A program made the translations under genes and the position numbers. A stretch of 64,000 nucleotides of DNA from Prostheceraeus crozeri (lineage: Eukaryota; Platyhelminthes; Polycladida; Euryleptidae): assembly GCA_907163375.1 (NCBI GenBank), contig CAJQUW010010302.1:186001-250000 (forward strand), given 5' to 3'. The notes under the pieces were generated by a model. It did not search any database and had not been told where the DNA came from. It worked only from the letters and a program-made list of their open reading frames with translations. Positions 47,266 to 60,507 of the stretch are shown here, piece by piece. Position 1 is the first letter of the stretch. Each line of letters opens with the position of its first letter.

Positions 47266-48289
47266 GTCGTGCCCCCAAAACGAAACCGAACAAGAGCCTT
47301 TCACAAAATGATGTACACCGAAACCCTGCCCGCATCAATAAATGATGGTGTAAAAATTTTTGATTTAATGCATTGATTGTCTTTATGCGCCATTGTCAGT
47401 CATATTCGTTATGTAGGTAAGCTATTAAATTAGCACGGTTATCAATCTTCTGCTACAAGTCTTTTGCTCTGCTTGCCTCATTTCAATGCAGATGAAGAGT
47501 GAGTTTTTAGCCTTATCAGGAAAAGCAGGACAGAGAGCAGATCACCATTATCATCCCATTATCTAAAAAGTTTGCTAATTTGTAAAGCGAATACTTTTGA
47601 CAATCTGGCCTGTCATGACCTGAACCCAACAAAAGCCTTGCTGAAGCAATAGCGAAACAAGCTAATAGTGAAACATGGGAGTATAATACAGAACTCAAAA
47701 AATGACATTTATTCACTGTGTATTTTCGATGATTAATAAGATCATTTGGACAGCGAAGCTTCACTAATCGTGGTTATAACACGGCGGCTTTTTTAATTAA
47801 AGTTTTGGATGACGCGGTCATCAGAGGTCCGTCGGTAAGTAATGAAATAGGACTGTATAATTACATTCTAAGATTTAAAGATTAGAATCTACAAATGCAG
47901 AAAATTACAGGTTGGTTGAAGAAGCAGAACCATGCGTCGGGGCAAAGTCAGCTAAAACATTGAATTTACTCGAAATTGAATATTTTTCGCTTTATATGTG
48001 TGTGTAATATAAAGCTAGAATTTTCCCCCGCCATTATATTCTGCACAAGAGTGTTGTTTTGTCAACAATTGTTTTGACAAACAATTGTTTTGTCCATCCG
48101 AACGGTATGGTCAAAAAATTACATTGAAAGTTTTTTTGAACTGTTTTGAAATTGTTAAACTTGTTTTGAGGATTACAACACAGGGAATCAATGCGAGACA
48201 AGAAAATAGCCTAAATTTTCATTTTTATAAAACCAAAAATCAAATTTGTCAAAGATAAGCGCACACTCATTCGGTCTTGCAGACCTTGA

Positions 48290-48466
48290 CAGGCATGGGA
48301 ATGGGCTCCGCCGCATATTGAAAGTGCGGTTAAATTGAAAGAACGCACCAATGTATTGATTTTGCAGATATCTGATGAGACTATTGCTGCAGCTATTGAG
48401 AATGTTGAACTTCGTCTTCAAGCCCTCGTCAAACATAATGGAGAACATTTTCGGCATATTCTGTGA
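48290..48466 (+). pseudogene. Mariner-type transposase, C-terminal remnant
   Basis: Reads VKLKERTNVLILQISDETIAAAIENVELRLQALVKHNGEHFRHIL and then stops at 48464-48466. The pattern ISDETIxxAIENVxLRLQxxVxxNGxHFxHIL is a typical end for this transposase group. It lies 15 bp before the right inverted repeat, as expected for an intact right end. Confidence 0.75.
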
Positions 48467-49329
48467 GTTTTTAAGAATATTCCTCTTCTGTAGTTTCTAA
48501 AAATATAAATTGTTTGAATATGGGCCATGTTTTCATTTAGCTACAGCGATTTGAAAATTGTAGTTACTTCAGTTATGACTCACCCATATTTCCGTTCCAA
48601 TTTTTACATTGAACACCAAACGTTTTCAGGCATGTAAGTAGGCCTATATCCATCCCATTCCGTCAAATTTGCTACATGTTGATCACAATAAGACAAAAGT
48701 TTGACTGTTCAACAAGTACAAAAATTTTCAGTTTTTCAACTGTGCGAGTATTTAAATGCATTTCGATATAGTGCCACTTGCCATACATAAAATGACAGTA
48801 TATATCAATATCTCGACTTTAACCACAATTTTCATGACTTAAACAAATATAAAATTGCGCTGTTGTCAGACTAAGTTCAACATTGTCTCAACCCAAAGTG
48901 CACACGCTTTAAATCATGGATAAAATTTAAAAGGAAGTTCATATCCAAGGAAGTGTTTGGCAAATGACACTGATTGAACAAAGGAAAACAATTCTTAGTT
49001 GCAAATGTTTTCCAGTGGCAAATAAGCGAAAGCAGCAACTTATAGTGCATTTCATGAAACCGAATGTTGAAAAATAGTGCAAAAGCAAGGTTTTACCATA
49101 ACGTGGAATGCAATATATTAATGATGAACAAAATACTTGATAGCTCCGGTACTTCATGTGGACCAATGGCCAACCCCCGTGGGTTTTCCGTCAAAATGCC
49201 GACCTACTGCGCTGAGCTATTACATATCTCTTCAACTGGAGTACTGAATCTCAATACATTCCTCTTTATCTCAAATCTGCAAACATACGCCCAATACCCA
49301 TATGCTCTAAACCTACTGGACTTTCCTAG

Positions 49330-50570
49330 AACGCGCAATTTTTCGAAAATTTATCATTCGTCGTGTGAAGAACGTCGTATGCAAGTCTCAGTTTGCGTGT
49401 ATTCCTAGACCAGGCTGCGGAACAACCTCTGCTCTTGTCCTAGCACAACATGAAAAATCCATCGAATTTTGGACTACCGTTCTGGATGTGTGAGAACCAT
49501 GTCCGTCGACATATCAAAGACCTTTGACAAGCTTCCACACAGCATTATCTTGAATGCTTGGTGGAACTTCGGTCTTCCTCAGAATTTGGTCAATTGGATA
49601 TCGGCTTTCTTATGTGGCAGATATTGTCAATGGGCTTGAATCAAGATGGAGTAGCATTCCCAGTGGAGTTGCACAAGGCAGCGTCCTCCGACCGTTGCTC
49701 TTTGTACTCACCGTTGACGACCTTAGTCCTCTGTACTGCAATACTGCACTCATCACGTATGCTGACGACGTAGTATTCCTACATTTCCTGAGGTCTTCTT
49801 AGCAAGACAATCTTCAGTTGGAATGGGACAATCTTGTACTCTGGTCCAGATCGTGTCAACTTCCCTTCAATGAATCCAAAAGTGTCGTGATGGACATAAG
49901 AACTAAATCTGATTCAACAACATCAGATATCCATGTCTCTGATAATTACCTCCTCGAGAAAGTTGAGCATATTACATTCCTGGGAGTCACTTCCTCCAAC
50001 AACTTAAGGTGGAAGTACATGTTACCAAGCTTGTCAAGAAAGCGTCGAAGCGACTTTTCATCATTCGAAATTTACGCCGGTCAGGATGTCCAATTAGTGC
50101 AATGATAACTTCATATATTGCTTTCATCCGTTTCGTCTTAAAATACGCCTTTCCTTCTTTCTGCAATATCCCTACGCATCTATTAAATGCATTCATGCGA
50201 GTTGAGCGACGAGTCTTTCGAATAATTGGTTCTGATATACCGGATGGTGACCTTGCGATTATTTTGACTACGTCAGGTGAAAGACTGTTCTGTGAAATTT
50301 CTAAAAACGCGATCATCTCCTTCGACCATTGTTTATCACATTCAACGCATCTACTCGACGGGCATCTAGTCTTTATGAACCTTCTGCATGAACAGTTCGT
50401 TTTAAGAACTCTTTCATTAAATTTTGCAAATAGCATTTTTATGTCACTTTATCAGTTTTCTCCATTGCTGCTTTCTGTATCCTATTGACATACGAAATAT
50501 TGATATTTTGTAATGTGTTCTCAGAGTTCAACACAGAGACAATAAAGAGCTTATTATTATTAGATTGTTG
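49330..50570 (+). pseudogene. LINE reverse-transcriptase remnant with 3' (TTA) tail
   Basis: Plus-strand non-LTR RT relic spread over several frames. Pieces in order: RRVKNVVCKSQFAFIPRPGCGTT (49360-49435), TMSVDISKTFDKLPHSIILNA (49500-49560), SSIPSGVAQGSVLRPLLFVLTVDDL, then ITYADDVVF (49756 onward) with the catalytic YADD, the segment WDNLVLWSRSCQLPFNESKS, and a C-terminal part (KLVKKASKRLFIIRNLRRSG ... LKYAFPSFCNIP). The sequence ends in aataaagag and a short TTA repeat at 50557-50567, typical of a LINE 3' end. Several frameshifts make it inactive. It lies in the large intron of the ErbB homologue, antisense to it. Confidence 0.85.
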
Positions 50571-53500
50571 AAAGATCATTTTTGAGCAGTATTCGCCTTA
50601 ACACCGATTGATATGCAATAGCTGTTACCCCCGTAGGTGCAACTTCCGCGCAACAACGACCAGCGACCGGCAGGATTGCTTAATTCATAAACATTTTCTC
50701 TTTCAACAGCGACTTCTGGTGATTAAGAATTAAGGACGCACTAACATCAGGCAATTATCATCTTCAAGAGATCCCATGTGAAGATGAGAAAGACTGCGCG
50801 GCGTGTGCACGTGGCATTTGTTCCACAGAAATGAATGAAGATAGATTATCTCTTCAATTGGTATTTCAACACGTTCACGTGTGCTTATGTCTGTGTCAGT
50901 TGATGATTAACACAGTGTCATGTGACTGTCTTCCGGAGATGACATATTCAATGCAGACGAAGCAGGTTTATATTATCCAGTCCAACCAACCAGGTCAATG
51001 ACTGCAAAATGTGAATCGTCGCACAGCGTCAAGGGAGATAGGTATAACTGTATCGCTTTGTTCTAATCAACCCAATGAAGACCTCAAGCCCTTGATAATT
51101 TGGAATTCAGGAAATCCACGATGCTTTCGTTGACTACTGAAATCTGCTCGAATGGGAGTTGATTAAACGAAAAATATGTCTTTAATAAGCAGGGGCATTA
51201 GGTAGTGATACGCAGAGTATTCACTGAAAACCAATTCACCTTTCTTTAAAAGTATTTGAAAATATTGTAATATGCATCGTTTGTACACTCACTACTGGAA
51301 TCTATTGCTTATCTCCAGTCATTGCTTGATGAGCAATTTGAACATTTAACAAGCCAATGTGAAAATCTCTGGTAGTGATTCTACTTCAATTCTTACCTCC
51401 GCCAATTAAATTCGAGATATTGCACGACAGCAGCTCACGGTTGATAGACTTCTGATGGGGGAAACAACAAGAAAATAATCGAACATACGATGTTATGCAG
51501 AGCGTTCCATTGCCAAAGACGAGGATTAAGTAGGAGCTTTGATGACGACACGTTGACTTAGCTAGGCAGTGTATGAGGATAGACAGTGGGAGTGGACAAT
51601 ACATGTCCATGGGAAAAGTGTGATAATAAAAGGAGAATACAAAACTAAGCTGTTTTTTAAGCGACTCAGCAAAATCAGAATCTTCAAAATAAAGCCTAGG
51701 ATAAATAATAATAATGATGAAAATATCGTTTATTTTCTACACTACAAAGCATTCCACTCAAATAATGGGAATTGTGACGGAGAAACAGGATTGACAACAA
51801 TATGAGCTAAGAAAAAATTAAGTTGCAAGTTTAAAATCTCACGGACATGAGCATAGAAAAGGACGCAAGACAGATTGCCATTAAAACCACTATTTGCGAA
51901 TTGTGCCGTTGATGGCACAAAGGAATACTGCTTTACAGTATACATGAGATGAATACCCAACCTGATAACTCAACGCACGTCCCTGTTACTAACACGCTCC
52001 TGACATATTTAACTGTCTAACCACAGAATTAAGCAGGTCGTCTCTTCTTCTGATTGACTAGAAAGGAAACATTGGAACATGTAACGCTAATGAAATGTCA
52101 CAATCTCCTGACTTTATACCACAGTAATCGAGCAATGAGCAGCCAGTTCAGCATTAAACACGCCAAATTGTGCGCAGTTTCAGTTACTGTTATCAGCCGG
52201 ATCACACAGCAATGATACACTCTGAAAGGCATTAAATTTGTTTTTTGCTCACCTAGTAAGCTCCTGCATGTGCCATCGTCTTGACTCAGTTTGTGCTTCT
52301 AGCACAGTGACACACTTGTACAATCTAATTCTGTGTGTCTAACACTCAACGATAATCTTCCTGATGATGCCCTGCATATAGAGCCCCTAGAGCGACCGTC
52401 TTTATATGAATTTAACGCCATCAGGGCTGCAAGCCTGACTGTACATGCAAACTTCTGATCCATTAACATTGTTCATAAATTGTTCCTCCTCTTCTGGCTT
52501 TTCTGCAGCAGTGTGTTCTCTAAGCTTGCATCTGTTACATCTTAAATAGACTACAACATCACAGACTTATCATGCCTAACATCTTAGGTAGTGTCAATGA
52601 GATCCATTACATCCTGTTTTCTGAAGTAAATGAGTGTGCCATCGCCTGATTCACTGACAAATTTGCATTGATGACCAACAATTTTTTGCTGAAATGCAAC
52701 TGATAATCATGGAGTTCCCTTTGCAATAGATAATGATTCATTCGCCCTATTAACAATTTCAATAGTTTCTCATACTTGGATTGATGCGACTTTCACCACT
52801 GCAGAGATGTCATCAGTTGTCACTAGTCTTCTATGAATGCATTAACAAAGCGCTAATGTACAAATTGACCAAATTAAACCCTGTTATTAAGCTAGACATG
52901 ATTAAGATCTGTTTGAAGACACCAGGTTACCCGAAGTGCCTAACGAGGTCCATGCCAGATAGACCATGTAAAACGGATAGAATGCTTGAGAGAATCAAGC
53001 TGATGTCATGTCATCATTCTCAATGCAGTCAACTGTCAATTAAAAGCATGACGGTTGATTAGACACCTGTGAATTTTAGAACCAAACAAAAACATTTTTC
53101 GTGGTTGCGAAGTTAGTAGATGCCTGAACTTACAAAGCTCATGCATTTGTATGATCGCACATACAAAGCTGTATGCAGCTGACCACCAGGGATTATTGTT
53201 GCAGGTTTAGCATTTTAATTGTGAGGCTGAAGATCCGGACATTTCAAAAGATGACGACCTCTCCAATTACCGCATTGTAAGGAACTATGAGGAAACATGT
53301 CGGGGGATATATTTGCATACAGATACATCCGGATTGTGTTCAGAGACCTATTACGTCAACAGACCTTAGTAACAAGCTTAGACCTTATGAATGACATTTT
53401 ATCAACTCATTAGTATTTAGTACATGTAAATGCTTTGACAACATAGTTTGGGTTTATATTTGGTTTAATAGCGAAATTCTACGATGTCGAACTCTTGTTT

Positions 53501-55705
53501 GAGTTTTGACAGTGAGTCACACATGGCTCCAAAAAGACTAACATGAGCTCTTAACGTTTAATCAAGATTTATCATTTTTATATGCCTTCGAAATGATTCA
53601 ATGAGTGCTATTAAATTGACGAGATTCTAAACTAATGAAACAATAACAAAAAGCGAAATTGCGTTCATATCAGAGATACGAAAATATCAAGAGAACGTTG
53701 ACCTTGCTATGGAACTGTATCTTTATTGCAATCTATGTAAGGGGTGGCCGCACATATCGTAATGCCTCCAATTTGCTATGTCTGTCAATTTTTATGTCCT
53801 TCAACTGAAGTCGCGGTTCTATTTTTCAACTATCTCTTTATCATTATATTGAAGCTTAAATTCCATTAATTCTCGTTTTTTCTATTTTTTGAAGTTGTTT
53901 CGCAAGATGCTAAGTACTGGCAAGCCTATATCACGGAATCATTTTATCAATCACTAAATCACACATTACGGTAGACCTAAACAGGTCTAAATTTAGATAA
54001 CACTAAATACATATTCTACTAATAACTACGACTTAGCATTTCCACTTAATATTTGCTGATATTAACTTGGTAACTGTTAATCAAAGCGCTAAGAGGGCAC
54101 AAGAGGGCAAACATATTCTATATATTTTTTAGGACTCAAAAGAAAGCGATATCGCATAATTGCTTATTATCTGGGTAATATACTGGCATATAATAGAAAG
54201 GGAAGAAGTCAGGCACAACACAAACAAAACAGAATCCGTTATAACGTGTCAATTATTCATTTTACGAAAATTACGACAACATTAGTGGGAATATACAGTT
54301 AATACTTACATGAAAGCTCTATACATGGTCAAGCTTCCTGATAGACCATCTGTTACTTATTCCAAAATATGAAATGTCTAGATGACTTTCTTTTAGATGG
54401 TGGTGGTCAATTAGAATTCTATTAAAAGTTTTACGGTGAAACTTTTTTTATATCTAATAAAATTCTTAATCTTTTTATCTTGATATCTTTTAATAACATG
54501 ATCTTTTTGGCTTGCCAATTATTGCAAGTAACGGCTCCAGTTATGCATGTATATTTGTTATTGCAAATGACCTTAGCCTAGTTTTTCAAATCGCATCTTG
54601 ACATAAGAAATTTTGTTTTACTTGAAACTCTGTAAGGAAGCGGCTCCGTGGGGAACAATAAGTTGGGCACGAATATCCACTGCTGCTGTTGTGTATAGTG
54701 TGACATGAAACTGCATTTCCATCCTTGGTTTTGTATGTTTTAATAATTTCAATTATTTGATGCAAGCTGCTGATGAGTCATCGCAGTTGTACTTTAATCT
54801 TATTAATCATACCTGAGCGGCTAACTGGATCCCAATTTGGTGGATTGTCTTTGAATGACTAAAATACCTGATGCCACATTTACTTTATGAATAAGTGACT
54901 AAGGATGACGTATTTATCTGAAGAACAAACACGCATTTAAAGAAAGTCTAAGATTATTCAATGCATATCAAAGCTGATTAGAAATTCCTTCCTTTCGAAA
55001 ATTGCATTTGCTGACAGCAAGCAGACTTGAATTCAAAACTACGGAGATTCTCAGGCAATGAAAGATTTCTTCACAGTAGCACAGTAGCGCATTCCTCAGA
55101 TAAAATTGCTCATGCGCGCAAAGAAATATGAGGTGATGGAATTTTTTCGGTTGGCAGAAGCGATTCTTATGAGATTAAGACATAACAAATTCGGTATTAC
55201 CATGCCTTCCATCATGAAAGAAATCTAGCGATAGATTGAGCTTAAGTTTCAAAAATTCTGAGAATTATATTGTTTTAATCTAAGGATTGAATAGTGTCAG
55301 CGTTACAATCGGCTAAAGTCGATGTAAAGAATATTTTGATTGTTCCCTGATTGTAGGTTAATATCATCTATCATGGTCACGAACTGCCAAATCCAGCGAC
55401 ATTTTGTATGCATTCTATGCACATGAACCGTGCGCTGTGAAAGTAACACCTGTGCAAGGCATGTTTGCGGATGTGATTTACTATATACAATACATAGTTT
55501 ATATTCGTCGTATATTATAATGAACATAATAAAAGTTGAGGAATGACTTTGCATATGTGTATTTTTCAAATTAATAGAATTATTGAAATCCTGCTTTCAT
55601 ATTATTAATATTGAAAGAAATTTCCATCAATGTTTTTTCGAAATTACATCATGATGTTCGACAGTCAAATATCCTTGCTTTTATTTGAGGAAACTCTATT
55701 TTATA
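50571..55705. other. Long intron section without recognised features
   Basis: Five kilobases inside the exon A-exon B intron with no frame over 95 codons and no inverted-end pair noticed. The part at 51960-53070 is less AT-rich than its surroundings and may be an old repeat, but no protein motif could be read. Confidence 0.45.
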
Positions 55706-56424
55706 CAGAGCTAGAACCGGGCTGCTTTTTCGGCACGGAGACGGCCAGGGCCCGTGTTCCCTAAGCCCGGACACTCATCGACTCCAGAATATTAGGCCCA
55801 GCCAGCCCGAATGAGAAACAACATCGTTTTTTAACACTTTGGCATCCTTAATGAAAACATCAATTACGTTAGTTGAATATAATCGCCTTAATAATCATTC
55901 TAAAAATCTAATATGATGCATGATTTTGGTAGCATGATCGTATGCTGCAGAGCCTGTGTACCATCTGAAATTAAATTGATAACTGTTGAACAGTAAGGTG
56001 AATTTTCAAACATTTGATGCATAGTGAATTTTCATTTGCTTTCAGTGATGCGCAAGCATAGCGCGCTTGTCTATCACAAACAAATTGGATCTTATTTAAT
56101 GTACAAATAGCTGCCATTGTTGTAAGTTGTATTTGGGTTTATAAAAACAGAGAAAACGATAGCACTGAAGACATACAGACTATTTGAAACAGTGAAGTCA
56201 TTATGCCGGTGTTTATTTCATTATATTGCTTAAGAACCATGATAAGCCATCATACGAAATTGATTCAGAGAATTTAAATAATTAAATGAGGAAGATATTT
56301 CTAATTTCAGACAAAATAATATCGCCCCGGTTACTAGATATTTCATGCACGGGCCCGGCCCGGGGGGCTAACAAGCTTTTTTAGGCCCGAGCACTTCCAA
56401 ACCCCGGCCACGCTTCCAACACTG
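55706..56424. mobile_element. hAT-like MITE with GC-rich ends
   Basis: Left cagagctagaaccgggctgc, right ggccacgcttccaacactg. Subterminal runs of gggcccggcccgg type occur at both sides (55740-55800 and 56325-56400) around an AT-rich middle. CAG ends fit hAT. The flanks attttata and actttttt agree at only five of eight positions, so the duplication is doubtful. Confidence 0.5.
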
Positions 56425-57544
56425 ACTTTTTTGAATTGTTCCAGCTCTGAGTTGTTTTGCACAGACAATGAAAGAACACAATCAATCCTAGCAAAGCGCT
56501 CTTTAACACTTAGTGTTCTTTTTCTAACAAAGCAACCTTTAGCTAGAGTGACATCTCAACCCCTACATAACATGTCAGTATATACATGTAGCATTCGAAT
56601 GCATAAACGAACGGATGTACCAATTCAATGATAATTTTGCTAAAACAGACCGCTGTCATTCATTCTGTTTGGCAAAGAGCAATAAAGTGAAGCATTTGCA
56701 GTTTATGTCAAATTAAACGAGTACACGTCACTTTGCAATTTTATTTAGATAATTGATGCTGTTGGGAAATTATAATACTTTTTGTCGAGGACTCAGAAAC
56801 ATGAGTAAGGAATATTGATTGACATAAGTGCATGGTTTCCGAGTTTTCAACAAAGCTTTCCTTAATAATGTTGTGATCAAACACAGTCAATGTCAATCAA
56901 GTTTATCTGCAAACAGGAGGAGCATTGACTGACATAATTTAATGAATATTATGCAGATGTAATAATGTTCAATACATCTGCAAAAATTGAATTATTCAAT
57001 GGAAACTCATCCTTATACATGTAAAAGTTAAAGCGCTAATTAAGAATTTGTCTGCTTTTTTGAGAGAAAAATCGGACCAATTTTGCCGACTCCTCCATTG
57101 CAGTCCACCCAAGTGTGTTCTAAGTCGGCTTGTCAGTGAATCAAAGTTGAATCTTATATGTTTATGAATTTCAATAAACTAATTTAACTATTGCTGATAA
57201 AATGGAATGAATTTAATGTATTGTGGATTGAGGTTGATGCGAAGCAAGATTTTAGTATAGCACAACTTGCGAAGAGGTCTATTCACTTATGCAATTGTCG
57301 CGCAAAGATTCAAGCATTTTCAATTTAAAGTAGCTACAGGAATGCGCACTGGTCATAGTGAGTGACTCCTGTGGTATTCGAAAGGATTAGCGTTAGAACT
57401 CAACTATCGTACAGTATTGAATAACACACATCGCAACCGAAAGCATCAATTGGGTTTGTTGGCGTAAGTCCAGACGATCAAGCAATAGAAATTAACAACC
57501 ATGAAACTAAATAAACAATAGATCAAATTGCAATGCAAAATATG

Positions 57545-57617
57545 TGCAGCTGGTAGGATTCGAACCTACGACCAAGGTTAACTAGACCTGTGCTCTATCC
57601 AACTGAGCTACATGCCA
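57545..57617 (-). pseudogene. tRNA-like sequence (Thr-AGT-like loop), degenerate acceptor stem
   Basis: Minus strand carries TAGCTCAGTTGGATAGAGC (A box and a perfect D arm) and GTAGGTTCGAATCCTAC (perfect B box and T arm) at normal spacing. The anticodon arm is AGGT-CTAGTTA-ACCT, placing AGT at 34-36, with T at position 37 where a purine is usual. The acceptor strands TGGCATG and CAGCTGC pair at only three positions, so this is more likely a tRNA pseudogene or tRNA-derived fragment than a working gene. It has no SINE body next to it. It lies in the ErbB-homologue intron. Confidence 0.6.
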
Positions 57618-58659
57618 CTTATGTGACTGTGTCAATTGGCAGGATCAAACCCTCACCACCAGAAGCCTAAAAAATATAGGGAAATTTATACAGATAGTCT
57701 ACTAATAGAAAATTTTTAGTGCATAAGGTCAGTCATTACACATGCACCATGACTCAAATAGAAGATCTAGTGTTCCTCATTCAGTGCATCAATATCTACG
57801 TGCTTATGTCCAAAATCAATGTCCTTGCAGCACATTCACTATTTCGACATCCTATGATTACGACTAAGCTTCCTAAATTAGCCTATACATTATCTAGATT
57901 TCATTAACAATGAAACTTTGATGTGTGCTAGCTTCGGGTGTGACGTACCCCTTTTGGCGGTTAACTGCCATTTCACTTCGACGTCCGACAACCGATCAGC
58001 CACTTTTCCATAATTATGCTTTAGAACTTCAGGAATTCATCCATGCGTGCAACAAATTACACCAACAAGTAGTTATCTCTCAAAGGTGCAACAGCTTGGT
58101 GTAGCGTTTCTGATTGCCTCATCCTGACAGATATCGAAGCGTGAAGTGAGTCCCCGAATTCTATAATATATTGCCTTCATCAGTGCAACTCTCTCAGCTC
58201 CTTCACGCGCCATCTGACAGAAAAGTGCATAGTTATTCCATAGCATAGGGGGATGTAGTTTCACTGAATAGTAATGACTCCGTCAAATTCTTTAGTTGTT
58301 TTAAATTATATTGTCACATGGAGTCGATGTAGAAATGTCGGGTAATATTGATGAAATCGTTAGAAACTTGAGAAAGTTCTTCAGATGAAACAATATTCTT
58401 TAAAGAACGAATGATATGAAGCCGGTCAGAGGCACGCGCTAAGATGTGAGAAAACTGCGGAAATTAACTCAATGTCTTCGAAAAAATGACACTAAGAATT
58501 TCACCGAATCAACTGCTGTGAAATACATATCACGCTTTACAGTGAAATATTGTAAACGATGAATTATCATTTCTTTACACTTACTGTAACTCAGAATCAG
58601 TTCAGCGTTGCGAAATTGAAGTTCGATATACTACAACTAAAAAGAATGGTATTGCTATC

Positions 58660-58950
58660 TTTTACAACTTCAGTAAGTATAGCGTCGTCAGCGTAGCATT
58701 CTGAATGAACAGTGCACTCATGTTCTGCGATCGTATTTGATGCCATATAGCCTAGTACCTACGCCGCAAAATGAAATGGCCCAATACGGATCCTTGAGGC
58801 ACACCCGATGGTGCTTCCACAATTCTACCATGTGAATTTATCGCCTTAACTCGAAATCATCGCTCAGAACACCACCACTCCAGAAAACCATGATTTAGAG
58901 CTTTAGCATTTAAATAATATATAGTTCTATTTACCTATAAAGTGATTTTG
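58660..58950 (-). pseudogene. LINE reverse-transcriptase fragment (GVPQGSVLG ... YADD)
   Basis: Minus-strand translation gives NHGFLEWWCSER, then INSHGRIVEAPSGVPQGSVLG (58778-58840) and, about 37 codons on, YADDAILTEV (58670-58700). These are neighbouring core RT motifs at normal spacing. A stop lies between the first two pieces and the linking part is degraded. No endonuclease or 3' tail was identified. An open frame at 58073-58264 on the same strand could be a later part but has no recognisable motif. Confidence 0.75.
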
Positions 58951-60363
58951 AAAACTATTGCCAAGCATGCAGAACTTTATGTTCTCTCGATACCTGAGTG
59001 ACATTCTACGAAAATTTCTCATCAAAGGTTAAATTGTAATTACTCACAAAATAATTGATAAAGGAGGCGGTGATGAAATGATTTTAATTTCAATTAGTAA
59101 TTTTTCAAGAAATATTAAATGCGAGTATCATGAAATCGCACATGATCTGATATAATTCTTAACTAACTTTTTCCCTCTGGAAATGCGAGCAATTAATTGC
59201 ATAATAGCCTAGCGCCGTATTATAAATAATTTCATAACTAAAATTTACCGGTTATAAGTGAGAATTCTTCATTCACTGCTTAAAAGGAATACCGGATGCA
59301 ATACGTGAAAGATCGAGAGCTGAGCACACAGCTTGGAACACATTGAACTCAGACGCATCTGCAGCTTGTGTAAAATGGATGCGGTCGCAACTGCAATTCG
59401 AGACCCTAGTTCCCGCTAATTCATCCATACATCAGACACATAAGCATGATTGCTTTCAAACGTAATCTGTAGTTGTGTTATTTGAATCCTACGAGTTTGC
59501 AGAGATTTGCAAGACACTCAGATACTTTAGCTAGTCAAAAGATGACGAATAATAACCAGTTCGTCACAATGCGATTGTTAGATTCGCAATTTATCCGTTC
59601 TAGGGAGAAGAGGAAAATTGAACAGATAGTGAATTTGTCAAAATTTTGATTTTACATGTGTAAATGACTTTGAATGAACATTAGAAAAAATTGTAAATTT
59701 TCAATAATTATTATCTGCCGCAGACAAAATGATTATACATACAACAAGCGTCCATTCTTGTACACCAGATATTACAACATCATTTAATTAAAGCAAGTAG
59801 TAAGGTATTGAAGGGACTCATCGAATCAATAGAAGTAGAGCGAAAGTCAGTAAAGAAAACAGATAGAGTGTTTCCTGAGCGCGATCTTTATTAGAACGCG
59901 AAGCTAGGATGTCAGAGAAAGAAGCTGACATCTGTGAATATTATTGCCTAACTTTTACCTTGAGGTATCTTTTAAATCTTTCCGTTTGACAGCAAATGGC
60001 TCGAATGATTCCTACAATCAGACAGTCCATTGAAGTAAATGATGAATGCCAATTCTCAGTTGCCTTTGCGCTGTTTAATGGCGAGCTTTGCAGCAGAACT
60101 GACAATACCCACTGACGATCGGGTGGGGAGTCAACACAACTCGTGATCAATGCCTTCCGTGGGGCGTTATCGGCCTTGAATAGTAAAAGAAATTTTCCCA
60201 ACTATGTGATGTTGGACTGAACGCCGTCAAATTCATTTACGACTAGCTTTCAGATTCATCTTGCTCGACCTTACAATGCCATGAGTTGAAAATTTGGAAC
60301 AGAGAATTCGTCAGCGTAAAAACTGATGATAAGAAACGCGTTTCGCGTCAGATCAACACTCAC

Positions 60364-60507
60364 CATTAATTGGTGCGATGTGCTTGATAACCAAATTTCC
60401 TGAGACATGCGTGCAGTTGCGGCCAAAATACTGCTTCAATAAATTGTAATTCTTCCCCGGATGAATTTGATAATTGTTCAGAATGTTGGAATCAAAGCCT
60501 TTGCAGA
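60364..60507 (-). CDS. Egfr: ErbB/EGF-receptor homologue, exon A (start of L1 domain)
   Basis: Internal exon of a receptor tyrosine kinase of the ErbB family, which binds EGF-like ligands at the cell surface. The 144-nt exon follows a pyrimidine-rich acceptor ending in cag and stops before gtgagt. Its 47 full codons read CKGFDSNILNNY, then NLLKQYFGRNC, then VSGNLVIKHIAPIN. This matches the N-terminus of the ErbB L1 domain: the VCxG start, a central NC and the GNLEI strand. The first two bases complete a codon begun upstream; the last base (G) joins the first two of exon B to give Gly. The coding frame has no stop. The exon with the signal peptide should lie at higher coordinates and was not found. 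Family assignment rests on recalled EGFR/HER3 sequence; an insulin-receptor relative fits much less well. Confidence 0.85.

Larger units (their letters stand above)
45534..48585 (+). mobile_element. Mariner/IS630-type element with about 100-bp TIRs, gutted
   Basis: The left end cagggtgagtcataag, continuing through tcgctgtagctaaatgaaaa, is mirrored at 48480-48585 (ending tgactcaccc). Similarity covers about 100 bp with few mismatches. TA precedes the left end, and ATA follows the right. Transposase pieces lie just inside both ends. The central ~1.8 kb has no catalytic domain and holds other repeats. Confidence 0.85.

Noticed and set aside
51960-53070. Region with less AT and a 93-codon frame (52781-53062)
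   Set aside because: No protein family could be read in any frame; possibly an old repeat.
58073-58264. 63-codon minus-strand frame downstream of the YADD fragment
   Set aside because: Could be part of the same LINE by position, but no recognisable motif.
59941-60201. 86-codon minus-strand frame with LLLFKADNAPRKALITSCVD
   Set aside because: Briefly resembles the DNAPGHP block of pogo/Tigger transposases, but the expected PPNTT...QPMDQ block does not follow. Too weak to call.
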